Assembly (NCBI RefSeq): GCF_047495875.1
Contig: NC_092474.1
Span: 16,575,851-16,639,850 of the forward strand
DNA length: 64,000 nucleotides
From: Pithys albifrons albifrons
Lineage: Eukaryota > Chordata > Aves > Passeriformes > Thamnophilidae
Reading direction: 5' to 3'
Both the position numbers and the translations under genes were made by a program. The notes beneath the pieces are model-generated. The model saw nothing but the letters and a program-made list of their open reading frames with translations, had not been told where the DNA came from and searched no databases. Below are positions 1 to 12,200 of this stretch, piece by piece. Numbering within the stretch: position 1 is the first letter of the stretch; every line of letters starts with the position of its first letter.

Positions 1-127
1 TTCACCATGAAAGCAAGCTCCAGCCCTGGAGTTTTAGATGCAAATGATTTACTTTCCAAAACCGTAAGAAATAAGTGCCCTCACGTCTCCTGTCTGTCAG
101 AAATCAAGAGTTTCACGTGTTAGAAGA
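1..127. other. Non-satellite flank at the left edge of the array
   Basis: These bases do not align with any part of the 189-bp monomer; recognisable satellite starts at about 128 with cacctgagagccc. The stretch holds a short perfect palindrome (arms 18-23 and 26-31, CTCCAG/CTGGAG, 2-base spacer), one exact octamer word ATGCAAAT at 38-45 and one E-box CACGTG at 114-119. A 10-base word at 96-105 (gtcagaaatc) also occurs in class a monomers and could be a relic of a broken monomer or chance. I cannot tell whether the flank is unique DNA or the end of a dispersed element; 127 bases is too little to decide. No gene is claimed. Confidence 0.75.
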
Positions 128-223
128 GCACCTGAGAGCCCAAGTTTGCCACCTTTTACCAGGGCGCAAAGCCCGACGGCGCGTGCCACTTGCGGGTTTG
201 GGGAAGTGCCATTTTTCAGCCCA

Positions 224-2304
224 GAATTCCAGACGGACGAAGACACCTCCCAGGGAAAATGTGCCAGGTCAGAAATCGAATTGTCCTTTCCTAGGGTCAA
301 TGGTGCCCCATCATTGGCACCTCAGACTTCAAGGCTGCCACCTTTTCCCTGGGCGCAGACATCAATGGTGCGTACCACTTTCCTGTCCAGGAAAGTGCCG
401 TTTTTCAGTCCTGAATTCCAGACGGATGAAGACTCCTCACAGGGAAAAGCTCCCAGGACAGAAAGCGATTGTTCCATTTCTAGGGTTAATGGGGCCCCAT
501 CATTGGCACCTGAGAGCCCAAGGTTGCCTCCTACACCCTGGGTGCAAAGCTCGACCATGCGTGCTATGTGAGGGTCCGGGAAATTGCCGTTTCTCATTCC
601 AGAATTCCAGACCGATGAAGATTCCTCCCTGGGAAAAGGTGCCAGGACAGAAAGCGATTGTGCCTTTTGTAGGGGTAATGGGGCCCCATCATTGGCACCT
701 GAGAGCCCAAGGCTGCCACCTCTTGCCTGGGTACAAAGCTCGACGGTGCGTTCCACTTGTGGGTCTGGAGAAGTGCTATTTTTCAGCCCAGAATTCCAGA
801 TGGATGAAAATTCCTCCCAGGGAAAAGGTGCCAGGACAGAAAGCGATTGTTATTTATCTAGTGTTAACGGGGACCCATCATTGGCACCTGAGAGCCCAAG
901 GCTGCCACTTTTTCCCTGGGTGCAAAGCTAGATGGTGCCTGCCACGTGCAGGTCAGAGAAAGTGCTTTGTTCAGTCCTGAATTCCAGGCGGATGACGATT
1001 CCTCCCAGGGAAAAGGCTCCCAGGACAGAAAGCGATTGTTCCATTTCTAGTGTTAATGGGGGCCCGTCATTGGCATCTGAGAGCCAGAGGTTGCCTCCTT
1101 TTCCCTGGGTGCAAAGCTCGACAGTACGTGCCACGTGCTGGTCCCAGAAAGTGCCATTTTACAGCCCAGAATTCCAGACCAATGAAAACTCCTCCCAGGG
1201 AAAATGTGCCAGGACAGAAAGCCATTGTGCTTTTAGTAAAGGTAATGGTGCCCCATCATTGGCACCTGAGCGCCCGAGGCTGCCATCTTGTCCTTGGGAG
1301 CAAAGCTCGACGGTGTGTACCTTGTGCGGGTTTGGGGCAGTGCCATTTTTGAACCCAGAATTCCACAGGGACGAAGATTCGTCACAGGGAAAAGGTGCCA
1401 GGACAGAAAGCAAGTGTTATTTTTCTAGTGTTAATGGGGCCCCATCCTTGGCACATGAGAGCCCAAGGCTGCCACGTTTTGCCTGGGTGCAAATGTCAAG
1501 CGTGCGTGCCACTTTCTTGTCTGGGAAAGTGCCATTTTTTAGCCCAGAATTCTAGACGGATGAAGATTCCTCCCAGGGAAAAGGTGCCAGGACAGAAAGC
1601 GATTGTTCCATTTCTAGGGTTAATGGGGCCCCATCATTGGCACCTGAGAGCCCAAGGTTGCCTCCTTTAACCTGGGCGCAAAGCTCGACCATGCGTGCTA
1701 CGTGAGGGTCCGGGAAATTGCCGTTTCTCATTCCAGAATTCCAGACCGATGAAGATTCCTCCCTGGGAAAAGGTGCCAGGACAGGAATCGATTTCTCCTT
1801 TTCTAGGGTTAATGGGGACTCATCATTGGCACCCGAGAGCCGAAGGCTGCAATCTTTTCCCTGAGCGCAAAGCTCGACGGTGCGTGCCACTTGCGGGTCC
1901 AGGAATGTGCTGTTTCTCATCCCAGAATTCAGGCCCGATGAAGATTTCTCCCAGGGAAAAGGTGCCAGGACAGAAAGCGATTTTGCCTTTTCTAGGGTTA
2001 ATGGAGCCCCAAAATTGACACCTGAGAGCCCAAGGCTGCCAGCTTTTCCCTGGGCACAAAAATCTCGACAGAGCGTTCCAGGAGTGGGTCCGGGAAAGTG
2101 CCATTTTTCAGCCCAGAATTCCAGACCTATGAAGATTCCTCAGAGGGAAAAGGTACCAGGAGACAAAGCCATGGTGTATTTTGTAATGGAAATGGCGCCG
2201 CATCATTGGCACCTGAGAGTTCAAGGCTGCCACCTTTTCCCTGGGTGCAAAGCTCGACGGTGTGTACCTTGTGCGGGTTTCGGGGAGTGCCATTTTTGAA
2301 CCCA
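224..2304 (+). repeat. 11-monomer HOR unit, copy 1 (a-b-x-h-i-j-l-b-c-d-e)
   Basis: An 11-monomer unit of about 2,081 bases. Its first eight monomers (224 to ~1770) recur at ~2305-3851 at a spacing of 2,081-2,082 bases. Both copies share the same unusual variant at 1549-1556 and 3630-3637, where the monomer's GAATTC runs into TCTAGA instead of ttccag. The unit ends with c, d and e monomers (cores near 1795, 1980 and 2170). Confidence 0.85.
413..601 (+). repeat. Reference 189-bp satellite monomer (class b)
   Basis: A full monomer counted from one GAATTC to the base before the next. Its length of 189 bases equals 63 codons. The family consensus carries GAATTC (EcoRI) near the start, an ApaI-type GGGCCC word in the middle in many classes, and about eight CpG sites. 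Numbering the consensus from three bases before GAATTC, a 15-base inverted repeat lies at 29-43 (CCCAGGGAAAAGGTG) and 119-133 (CACCTTTTCCCTGGG), separated by 75 bases; individual monomers keep one or both arms with small changes. A CTAGGGTTA word lies at 480-488. Confidence 0.9.
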
Positions 2305-3851
2305 GAATTGCAGACGGACAAAGATACCTTCCAGGGAAAAGGTGCCAGGTCAGAAATCGAATTGTCCTTTTCTAGGGTCAATGGTGCCCCATCATTGGCA
2401 CCTCAGACTTCAAGGCTGCCACCTTTTCCGTGGGCGCAAACATCAACGGCACGTACCACTTTCTTGTCCGGGAAAGTGCCGTTTTTCAGCCCTGAATTCC
2501 AGACGGCTGAAGACTCCTCACAGGGAAGAGGCTCCCAGGACAGAAAGCGATTGTTCCATTTCTAGGGTTAAGCGGGACCCATCATTGGCACCTGAGAGCC
2601 CAGGGTTGCCTCCTATACCCTGGGTGCAAAGCTCAACCATGCGTGCTATGTGAGGGTCCGGGAAATTGCCGTTTTTCATTCCAGAATTCCAGACCGATGA
2701 AGATTCCTCCCTGGGAAAAGGTGCCAGGACAGAAAGCCATTGTGCCTTTTGTAGGGGTAATGGGGCCCCATCATTGGCACCTGAGAGCCCAAGGCTGCCA
2801 CCTTTTCCCTGGGCACAAAGCTCGATGGTGCGTTCCACTTGCGGGTCCGGGGAAGTGCTGTTTTTCTGCCCAGAATTCCAGACGGACGAAAATTCCTCCC
2901 TGGGAAAAGGTGCCAGGACAGAAAGCGATTGTTATTTATCTAGTGTTAACGGGGACCCATCGTTGGCACCTGAGAGCCCAAGGCTGCCACCTTTTGCCTG
3001 GGTGCAAAGCTGGATGGTGCCTGCCACGTGCAGGTCAGAGAAAGTGCTTTGTTCAGTCCTGAATTTCAGGCGGATGACGATTCCTCCCAGGGAAAAGGCT
3101 CCCAGGACAGAAAGCGATTGTTCCATTTCTAGTGTTAATGGGGGCCCGTCATTGGCATCTGAGAGCCAGAGGTTGCCTCCTTTTCCCTGGGCGCAAAGCA
3201 CGACAGTGCGTGCCACGTGCTGGTCCCAGATAGTGCCATTTTTCAGCCCAGAATTCCAGACCAATGAAAACTCCTCCCAGGGAAAAGGTGCCAGGACAGA
3301 AAGCCATTGTGCTTTTTGTAAAGGTAATGGTGCCCCATCATTGGCACCTGAGCGCCCAAGGCTGCCCCCTTGTCCCTGGGAGCAAAGCTCGACGGTGTGT
3401 ACCTTGTGCGGGTTTGGGGCAGTGCCATTTTTGAACCCAGAATTCCACAGGGATGAAGATTCGTCACAGGGAAAAGGTGCCAGGACAGAAAGCAAGTGTT
3501 ATTTTTCTAGTGTTAACGGGGCCCCATCCTTGGCACCTGAGAGCCCAAGGCTCCCACGTTTTGCCTGGGCGCAAATGTCAAGGGTGCGTGCCACTTTCTT
3601 GTCTGCAAAGTGCCATTTTTTTGCCCAGAATTCTAGACGGATGAAGATTCCTCCCAGGGAAAAGGTGCCAGGACAGAAAGCGATTGTTCCATTTCTAGGG
3701 TTAATCCGGCCCCATCATTGGCACCTGAGAGCCTAAGTTTGCCTCCTTTAACCTGGGTTCAAAGCTCGACGGTGCGTCCTACGTGAGGGTTCGGGAAATT
3801 GCCTTTTCTCATTCCAGACTTCCAGACCGATGAAGATTCCTCCCTGGGAAA
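2305..3851 (+). repeat. 11-monomer HOR unit, copy 2, truncated after eight monomers
   Basis: Repeats copy 1 at an offset of 2,081-2,082 bases through classes a-b-x-h-i-j-l-b. After about 3850 the expected c monomer is replaced by block-B-like monomers (variants such as caaagccattgagg near 3870 and 4060). This is where the HOR family gives way to the divergent family. Confidence 0.8.
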
Positions 3852-4288
3852 AGTTGCCAGGACACAAAGCCATTGAGGATTCTGTAAAGGTAATGGGGCC
3901 CCATCATTGGCACCTGAGAGCCCAAGGCTGCCTCCTTTACCCTTGGCGTGACGCTCGACGGTGCATGCTACCTGAGGGTCCGGGAAAGTGCCATTTTTCA
4001 GTCCAGAATTCCAGACCAATGAAGATTCCTCCCAGGGAAAAGTTGCCAGGACAGAAAGCCATTGAGCATTCTATAAAGGTAATGGGGCCCCATCATTGGC
4101 ACCTGAGAGTCCAAGGCTGCCACCTTTACCCTAGTCGCAAAGCTCGACGGAGCGTGCTACGTGCGGGTCTGGGAAAGTGCCATTTTTCAGTCCAGAATTC
4201 CAGACCGATGAAGATTCCTCCCAGGGAAAAGGTGCCAGGACAGAAAGCGATTGTTCCAGTTCTAGGGGTAATGGTGCCCCATCATTGG

Positions 4289-7200
4289 CACGAGTGAGCC
4301 CAAAGCTGCCACCTTTACCCAGGTCGCAATACTCGACGGTGCATAGTTGTGCGGGTCAGGGATAGTGCCATTTTTTCAGCCCAGATTTCCAGACGGATGA
4401 AGATTTCTCACTGGGAAAAGATGCCAGGACAGGAAACGATTGTGCCTTTTCTAGGGTTATTGGTGCCCCATCATTGGCACCTGAGAGCCCAAGGCTGCCA
4501 CCTTTATCCTGGTCGCAAAGCTCGACGGAGCGTGCTACGTGCGGGTCTGGGAAAGTGCCATTTTTCAGCCCAGAATTACAGACCGAGTAAGATTCCTCTC
4601 AGGGAAAAGGTGCCAGGACAGAAAGAGATTTTTCCAGTTCTAGGGGTAATGGGGCTCCATCATTGTCTCGTGAGAGCCCAAAGCTGCCACCTTTACCCAG
4701 GTTGCAATACTCGACGGTGCATAGTTGTGCGGGTCAGGGATAGTGCCATTTTTTCAGCCCAGAATTCCAGACCGATGAAGATTCCTCAGAGGGAAAAGGT
4801 GACAGGACACAAAGCCATTGTGTATTTTGTTAAGGTAATGGGGCCCCATCATTGGCACCTGAGAGCCCAAGGCTGCCACCTATTCCATGGTCGCAAAGCT
4901 CAATGGTGCGTATTTGTGCGGGTCCAGGAAAGTGCCGATTTTCATCCCAGAATTCCAGACGGATGAAGATTCCTCCCAGGGAAAAGGTGCTAGGAGAGAA
5001 AGCGTTTGTGCGTTTTCTAATAATAATGGGGCCCCATCATTGGCACCTGAGAGCCCAAGGCTGCCACCTTTTGCCTGGGCTCAAAGCTCAATGGAGCGTG
5101 CCAACTGCGAGTCCAGGAAAGTGCTGTTTTTTAGCCGAGATTTCCAGACGGATGAAGATTACTCCCATGGAAAAGGTGCAAGGACAGAAAGCGATTTTTA
5201 CATTTCTTGGGTTAATGGGGCCCCATCATTGGCACCTGAGAGTCCAAGGCCCCCATTTTTTCCCTGGGCGTAAAGCCGGACGGTGCATGCCACATGCTCT
5301 TTTTTAAGCCCAGAATTCCAGACAGACGATGATTCCTCCCTTTGAAAAGGTGCCAGGACAGAAATGGATTGTTCCATTTCTTGGGTTAATACGGCCCCAT
5401 CATTGACTCCTGAGAGCCCAAGGCTGCCACCTTTTCCCTGGGCTCAAAGCTCGACGGAGCGTGCCAAGTACGGGTCTGGATAGCGCCGTTTTTCAGCCCA
5501 GAATTCCAGACAGACAAAGATTCCTCCCAGAGAAAATGTGCCAGGACAGAAAGCGATTATGCGTTTACTAGGGGTAATGGGGCCCCATCATTGCCACCTG
5601 ATAACCCAAGGCTGCCACCTTTTCCCTGGGCTCAACGCTCGATGGAGTGTGCCAGCGGCGGGTAAGGGTACATGCTGTTTTTCAACACAGATTTCCAGAA
5701 TGACGAAGATTCCTTATATGGAAAATGTTCCAGGATAGAAAGCGATTGTTCCAGTTCTAGGGTAAATGCGGCCCTCTCATTGCCACATGACAGCCCAAGG
5801 CTGTCACCTTTTCCCTGGGCTCAAAGCTCAAAGAGTGTGCCAGGTGGGGTCCGGGAAAGTGCCGTTTCTCAGCCCAGAATTCCAGATGGACGAGGATTAC
5901 TGCTAGGGAAAAAAGTGCCAGGACAGAAAGTGATTGTTCCTTTTCTAGGGTTTATGGGGCCCCATCATTGGCACTTGAGAGCCAATGCTGCCACCTTTTC
6001 CCTCGGTGAACACCCCAACTTTCCCTGTCACATGCGGGTTTTTCAATCCAGAAAAATGAACATTCCTCCCTTGGAAATCGTGCCAGGACAGAAAGCGATT
6101 CTTCCTTTTCTAGGGTTAATGTGGACCCATCTTAGGCACCTGAGAGCCCAAGGCTGCCACCTTTTCCCTGGCCTCAAAGATCGACAGTGCGGGCGAGGTG
6201 CGGGTCTGGGAAAGTTCCAGTTTTCAGCCCAGAATTGCAGAGGGCCCAAGATTCCTCCCAGGGAAAAGGTGCCAGGACAGAAAGGGATTGTGCCTTTTCT
6301 AGGACTAATGGGGCCCCATCATTGCCACCTCAGAGCCTAAGGCTGCCACATTTTCCCTGGGCTCAAAGCTCGACGGAGCGTGCCAAGTGCGGGTGAGGGA
6401 AAGTGCCGTGTTTCAGCCCAGAATTCCAGGCAGACCATGATTCCTCCCAGGGAAAAGGTGCCAGGACAGAAAGCTATTGTGCCTTTCTTAGAGGTAATGG
6501 TGCCCCATCACTGACACCTGAGAGCCCAAGCCTGCCACCTTTTCCCTGGGCTCAAAGCTCGACAGAGTGTGCCAGGTGCTGGTCAGGGTACCCCTTTTTT
6601 CAGCCCAGACTTCCAGAATGACGAAGATTTGTCACAGGGAAAATGTGTCAGGATAGAAAGCGATTATTCCAGTTCTAGGGTAAATGCGGCCCCCTCATTG
6701 GCACCTCACAGCCCAAGGCTGTCACCTTTTCCCTGGGCTCAAAGCCCGACGGTGCATGCCACATGCGGGTTTTTCAGCCCAGAATTCCAGATGGACGATG
6801 ATTCCTCCCAGGGAAAAGGTGCCCAGGACAGAAAGGGATTGTTCCTTTTCTAGGGTTAATGCGGCCCCATCTTTGGGATCTGAGAGCCCAAGGCTGCCAC
6901 CTTTTCCCTGGGCTCAAAGCTCGACGGAGGGTGCCAAGTGCGGGTCCGGGAAAGTGCCGTTTTTGAACCCAGAATTCCAGACGGACGAAGATTCCTCCCT
7001 GGGAAAATGTGCTAGTAGAGAAAGCGATTGTGCCTCTTCTAGGGGTAATGCGGTCCCATCATTGGCACCTGAGAGCACAAGGCTGCCATCTTTTCCCTGG
7101 CCTCAAAGCACGACGGAGGGTTCCAAGTGCGGGCCCGGGAAAGTGCGGTTTTTCAGACCAGAATTCCAGACGGATGAAGATTCCTCCTTTAGAAAAGGTG

Positions 7201-9270
7201 CCAGGACAGAAAGCGATTGTTCCTTTTCTAGGGTTAATGGGGCCCCATCATTGACACCTGAGAGCCCAAGGCTGCCACCTTTTCCCTGGGCGCACACCCC
7301 AAATGTCCATGTCGCATGCGGGTTTTTCAGCCCAGAATTCCAGACGGATGAAGATTCCTTCCTGGGAAATCGTGCCAGGACAGAAAGAGATTGTTATTTT
7401 TCTAGGGTTAATGCGGACCCATCTTAGGCACCTGACAGCCCAAGGCTGCCACCTTTTTCCTGGGCTCAAAGCTCGACAGTGCGTTCGAGGTGCGGGTCTG
7501 GGAAAGTGCCGTTTTCAGCCCAGAATTCCAGACGGACCAAGATTCCTCCCAGGGAAAAAGTGCCAGGACAGAAAGTGATTGTTTCAATTCTAGGGTAAAC
7601 GCGGGCTCCTCATTGGCACCTGACAGCCCAAGGCTGTCACCTTTTCCCTGGTCGCAAAGCCCGACGGTGAGTGGCATTTGCAGGTTTTTCAGCCCAGATT
7701 TTCAGACGGATGAACATTCCTGCCAGGGAAAATGTGCCAGGACAGAAAGCGATTCTTCCTTTTCTAGTCTTAATGCGGCCCCACTTTTGGCAACTGAGAG
7801 CCCAAGGCTGCCTCCTTTTCCCTGGGCTGAAAGCTTCACGGAGCATACAAGGTGCGGGTCAGGGAAAGTGCCGTTTATCAGCCCAGAATTCCAAGCGGTT
7901 TAAAATTCTACCCTTGGATAAAGTTCCAAGACAGAAAGCGATTGTTCCATTTCTAGGTTTAAGGGGCCCCATTGCTGGCACTTGTGAGCCAAAAGCTGCC
8001 ACCTTTTCCCTGGCCTCAAAGCTCGACGGATTGTGCCAGGAGCGCTTCTGGGCAAGCGTAATTTTTCAGTCCAGATTTCCAGAAGGATGAAGATTCCTCC
8101 CAGGGAAAAGGTGCCTGGACAGAAAGCGTTTGTTCCTTTTCTAGTGTTAATGGAGCCCCATCATTGGCACTTGAGAGCTGAAGGTTGCCACCTATTCCCT
8201 GGGCGCAAAGCTAGGCGGTGCATGCCACATGCGGTTTTTTCAGCCCAGAAATCGAGACGGACGATGATTCCTCCCAGGGAAAAGGTGGCAGTACAGAAAG
8301 CGATTGTTCCTTTTCTAGGGTTAATGTGGCCCCATCTTTGGCAGCTGAGAGCCCAAGACTGCCACCTTTTCCCTGGCCTCAAAGATCGACGGTGCCTGCC
8401 ACCTGCGGGTCAGGTAAAGTGCCTTTTTTCAGCCCAGAATTCCAGATGGACCAAGATTCCTCCCAGAGAAAAGGTGTTTAGACAGAAAGGGATTTTTACA
8501 TTTCCTGGGGTAATGGGGTCTCATCATTGCCACCTGTGAGCCCAAGGATGCCACCTTTTCCCTGGCCTCAAAGCACGACGGAGGGTACCAGGTGCAGGTC
8601 AGGGAAAGTGCCGTTTATGAGCCCGGAATTCCAGGCAGACCATGATTCCTCCCAGGGAAAAGGTGCCAGGACAGAAAGCGATTGTGCCTTTCTTAGGGGT
8701 AATGGGGCCCCATCATTGGCAGCTGAGAGCCCAAGGGTGACACCTTTTCCCTGGGCTCAAAGCTCGACAGAGTGTGCCAGGTGCTGGTCAGGGTACGTGC
8801 CTTTTTTCAGTCCAGATTTCCAGAATGACGAAGATTCCTCCCAGGGAAAATGTGCCAGTATAGAAAGCGATTGTTCCAGTTCTAGGGTAAATGCGGCCCC
8901 CTCATTGGCACCTCACAGCCCAAGGCTGTCACCTTTTCCCTGGGCTCAAAGCCCAACGGTGCGTGCCACATGCAGGTTTTTCAGCCCAGACTTCCAGACG
9001 GACGATGATTCCTCCCAGGGAAAAGGTGCCAGGACAGAAAGCCATTGTGCCTTTTGTAGGGGTAATGCGGCCCCATCTTTGGGATCTGAGAGCCCAAGGC
9101 TGCACCTTTTCCCTGGGCTCAAAACTCAATGGAGCGTGGCAAGTGCGAGTCAGGGAAATTGCAGTTTTTCAGCCCAGATTTCCAGACAGACGAAGATTCC
9201 TCCCTGGGAAAAGGTGCCAGGACAGAAAGCGATTTTTACATTTCTTGAGTTAATGGGGCCCCATCATTGA
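4289..9270 (+). repeat. 4,982-bp tandem duplication, copy 1 (27 monomers)
   Basis: This segment and 9271-14252 match base for base at an offset of 4,982 over the parts I compared. I found only five differences: g/a at 6855/11837, c/t at 7146/12128, g/a at ~7171/12153, c/t at ~7473/12455 and c/a at ~9219/14201. I count 27 monomers between the ends, averaging 184.5 bases because short monomers are included. Left of 4289 the similarity stops. Confidence 0.95.
6607..6780 (+). repeat. Example of the short (~174-bp) monomer subtype
   Basis: GAATTC-equivalent sites lie 174 bases apart instead of 189. About 15 bases are missing between the GCGGGT word and the TTTTTCAGCCC word, so the monomer reads catgcgggtttttcag. 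The same deletion type ends at about 5310, 6050, 6781, 7332, 7697, 8246 and 8989, and recurs at +4,982 in the second copy; a related form is at ~14310-14330. The spacing is every two to four monomers. I saw none in A, C or D. Confidence 0.85.
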
Positions 9271-12200
9271 CACGTGTGAGCCCAAAGCTGCCACCTTTAC
9301 CCAGGTCGCAATACTCGACGGTGCATAGTTGTGCGGGTCAGGGATAGTGCCATTTTTTCAGCCCAGATTTCCAGACGGATGAAGATTTCTCACTGGGAAA
9401 AGATGCCAGGACAGGAAACGATTGTGCCTTTTCTAGGGTTATTGGTGCCCCATCATTGGCACCTGAGAGCCCAAGGCTGCCACCTTTATCCTGGTCGCAA
9501 AGCTCGACGGAGCGTGCTACGTGCGGGTCTGGGAAAGTGCCATTTTTCAGCCCAGAATTACAGACCGAGTAAGATTCCTCTCAGGGAAAAGGTGCCAGGA
9601 CAGAAAGAGATTTTTCCAGTTCTAGGGGTAATGGGGCTCCATCATTGTCTCGTGAGAGCCCAAAGCTGCCACCTTTACCCAGGTTGCAATACTCGACGGT
9701 GCATAGTTGTGCGGGTCAGGGATAGTGCCATTTTTTCAGCCCAGAATTCCAGACCGATGAAGATTCCTCAGAGGGAAAAGGTGACAGGACACAAAGCCAT
9801 TGTGTATTTTGTTAAGGTAATGGGGCCCCATCATTGGCACCTGAGAGCCCAAGGCTGCCACCTATTCCATGGTCGCAAAGCTCAATGGTGCGTATTTGTG
9901 CGGGTCCAGGAAAGTGCCGATTTTCATCCCAGAATTCCAGACGGATGAAGATTCCTCCCAGGGAAAAGGTGCTAGGAGAGAAAGCGTTTGTGCGTTTTCT
10001 AATAATAATGGGGCCCCATCATTGGCACCTGAGAGCCCAAGGCTGCCACCTTTTGCCTGGGCTCAAAGCTCAATGGAGCGTGCCAACTGCGAGTCCAGGA
10101 AAGTGCTGTTTTTTAGCCGAGATTTCCAGACGGATGAAGATTACTCCCATGGAAAAGGTGCAAGGACAGAAAGCGATTTTTACATTTCTTGGGTTAATGG
10201 GGCCCCATCATTGGCACCTGAGAGTCCAAGGCCCCCATTTTTTCCCTGGGCGTAAAGCCGGACGGTGCATGCCACATGCTCTTTTTTAAGCCCAGAATTC
10301 CAGACAGACGATGATTCCTCCCTTTGAAAAGGTGCCAGGACAGAAATGGATTGTTCCATTTCTTGGGTTAATACGGCCCCATCATTGACTCCTGAGAGCC
10401 CAAGGCTGCCACCTTTTCCCTGGGCTCAAAGCTCGACGGAGCGTGCCAAGTACGGGTCTGGATAGCGCCGTTTTTCAGCCCAGAATTCCAGACAGACAAA
10501 GATTCCTCCCAGAGAAAATGTGCCAGGACAGAAAGCGATTATGCGTTTACTAGGGGTAATGGGGCCCCATCATTGCCACCTGATAACCCAAGGCTGCCAC
10601 CTTTTCCCTGGGCTCAACGCTCGATGGAGTGTGCCAGCGGCGGGTAAGGGTACATGCTGTTTTTCAACACAGATTTCCAGAATGACGAAGATTCCTTATA
10701 TGGAAAATGTTCCAGGATAGAAAGCGATTGTTCCAGTTCTAGGGTAAATGCGGCCCTCTCATTGCCACATGACAGCCCAAGGCTGTCACCTTTTCCCTGG
10801 GCTCAAAGCTCAAAGAGTGTGCCAGGTGGGGTCCGGGAAAGTGCCGTTTCTCAGCCCAGAATTCCAGATGGACGAGGATTACTGCTAGGGAAAAAAGTGC
10901 CAGGACAGAAAGTGATTGTTCCTTTTCTAGGGTTTATGGGGCCCCATCATTGGCACTTGAGAGCCAATGCTGCCACCTTTTCCCTCGGTGAACACCCCAA
11001 CTTTCCCTGTCACATGCGGGTTTTTCAATCCAGAAAAATGAACATTCCTCCCTTGGAAATCGTGCCAGGACAGAAAGCGATTCTTCCTTTTCTAGGGTTA
11101 ATGTGGACCCATCTTAGGCACCTGAGAGCCCAAGGCTGCCACCTTTTCCCTGGCCTCAAAGATCGACAGTGCGGGCGAGGTGCGGGTCTGGGAAAGTTCC
11201 AGTTTTCAGCCCAGAATTGCAGAGGGCCCAAGATTCCTCCCAGGGAAAAGGTGCCAGGACAGAAAGGGATTGTGCCTTTTCTAGGACTAATGGGGCCCCA
11301 TCATTGCCACCTCAGAGCCTAAGGCTGCCACATTTTCCCTGGGCTCAAAGCTCGACGGAGCGTGCCAAGTGCGGGTGAGGGAAAGTGCCGTGTTTCAGCC
11401 CAGAATTCCAGGCAGACCATGATTCCTCCCAGGGAAAAGGTGCCAGGACAGAAAGCTATTGTGCCTTTCTTAGAGGTAATGGTGCCCCATCACTGACACC
11501 TGAGAGCCCAAGCCTGCCACCTTTTCCCTGGGCTCAAAGCTCGACAGAGTGTGCCAGGTGCTGGTCAGGGTACCCCTTTTTTCAGCCCAGACTTCCAGAA
11601 TGACGAAGATTTGTCACAGGGAAAATGTGTCAGGATAGAAAGCGATTATTCCAGTTCTAGGGTAAATGCGGCCCCCTCATTGGCACCTCACAGCCCAAGG
11701 CTGTCACCTTTTCCCTGGGCTCAAAGCCCGACGGTGCATGCCACATGCGGGTTTTTCAGCCCAGAATTCCAGATGGACGATGATTCCTCCCAGGGAAAAG
11801 GTGCCCAGGACAGAAAGGGATTGTTCCTTTTCTAGAGTTAATGCGGCCCCATCTTTGGGATCTGAGAGCCCAAGGCTGCCACCTTTTCCCTGGGCTCAAA
11901 GCTCGACGGAGGGTGCCAAGTGCGGGTCCGGGAAAGTGCCGTTTTTGAACCCAGAATTCCAGACGGACGAAGATTCCTCCCTGGGAAAATGTGCTAGTAG
12001 AGAAAGCGATTGTGCCTCTTCTAGGGGTAATGCGGTCCCATCATTGGCACCTGAGAGCACAAGGCTGCCATCTTTTCCCTGGCCTCAAAGCACGACGGAG
12101 GGTTCCAAGTGCGGGCCCGGGAAAGTGTGGTTTTTCAGACCAGAATTCCAAACGGATGAAGATTCCTCCTTTAGAAAAGGTGCCAGGACAGAAAGCGATT

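Larger units (their letters stand above)
128..3780 (+). repeat. Satellite block A, 189-bp monomers, + orientation, 11-mer HOR variant
   Basis: About 19 monomers read in + orientation, each marked by a GAATTC-like site (224, 413, 602, 791, 979, 1169 and onward), giving steps of 188-190 bases. Class order is a-b-x-h-i-j-l-b-c-d-e and then starts again at about 2305 (a-b-x-h-i-j-l-b). Compared with the canonical 12-mer, the unit lacks f, g and k, and b-c-d-e follows l. The x monomers here differ from those in C and D and could equally be called k/x hybrids. This is the part of the HOR family nearest the array edge. Confidence 0.9.

Noticed and set aside
38..45. Octamer word ATGCAAAT as a promoter element
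   Set aside because: One exact 8-base match without a TATA box, a start site or any downstream gene. Recorded only as a word in the flank.
63..71. Possible splice donor (ccgtaagaa) in the left flank
   Set aside because: A single loose match with no exon context in 127 bases; not supportable.
5960..6070. Possible foreign insertion in a strongly altered monomer
   Set aside because: Although it reads ggtgaacaccccaactttccc, the neighbouring words keep satellite phase and a similar variant occurs at ~7290-7320. It is a divergent short monomer, not an insertion.
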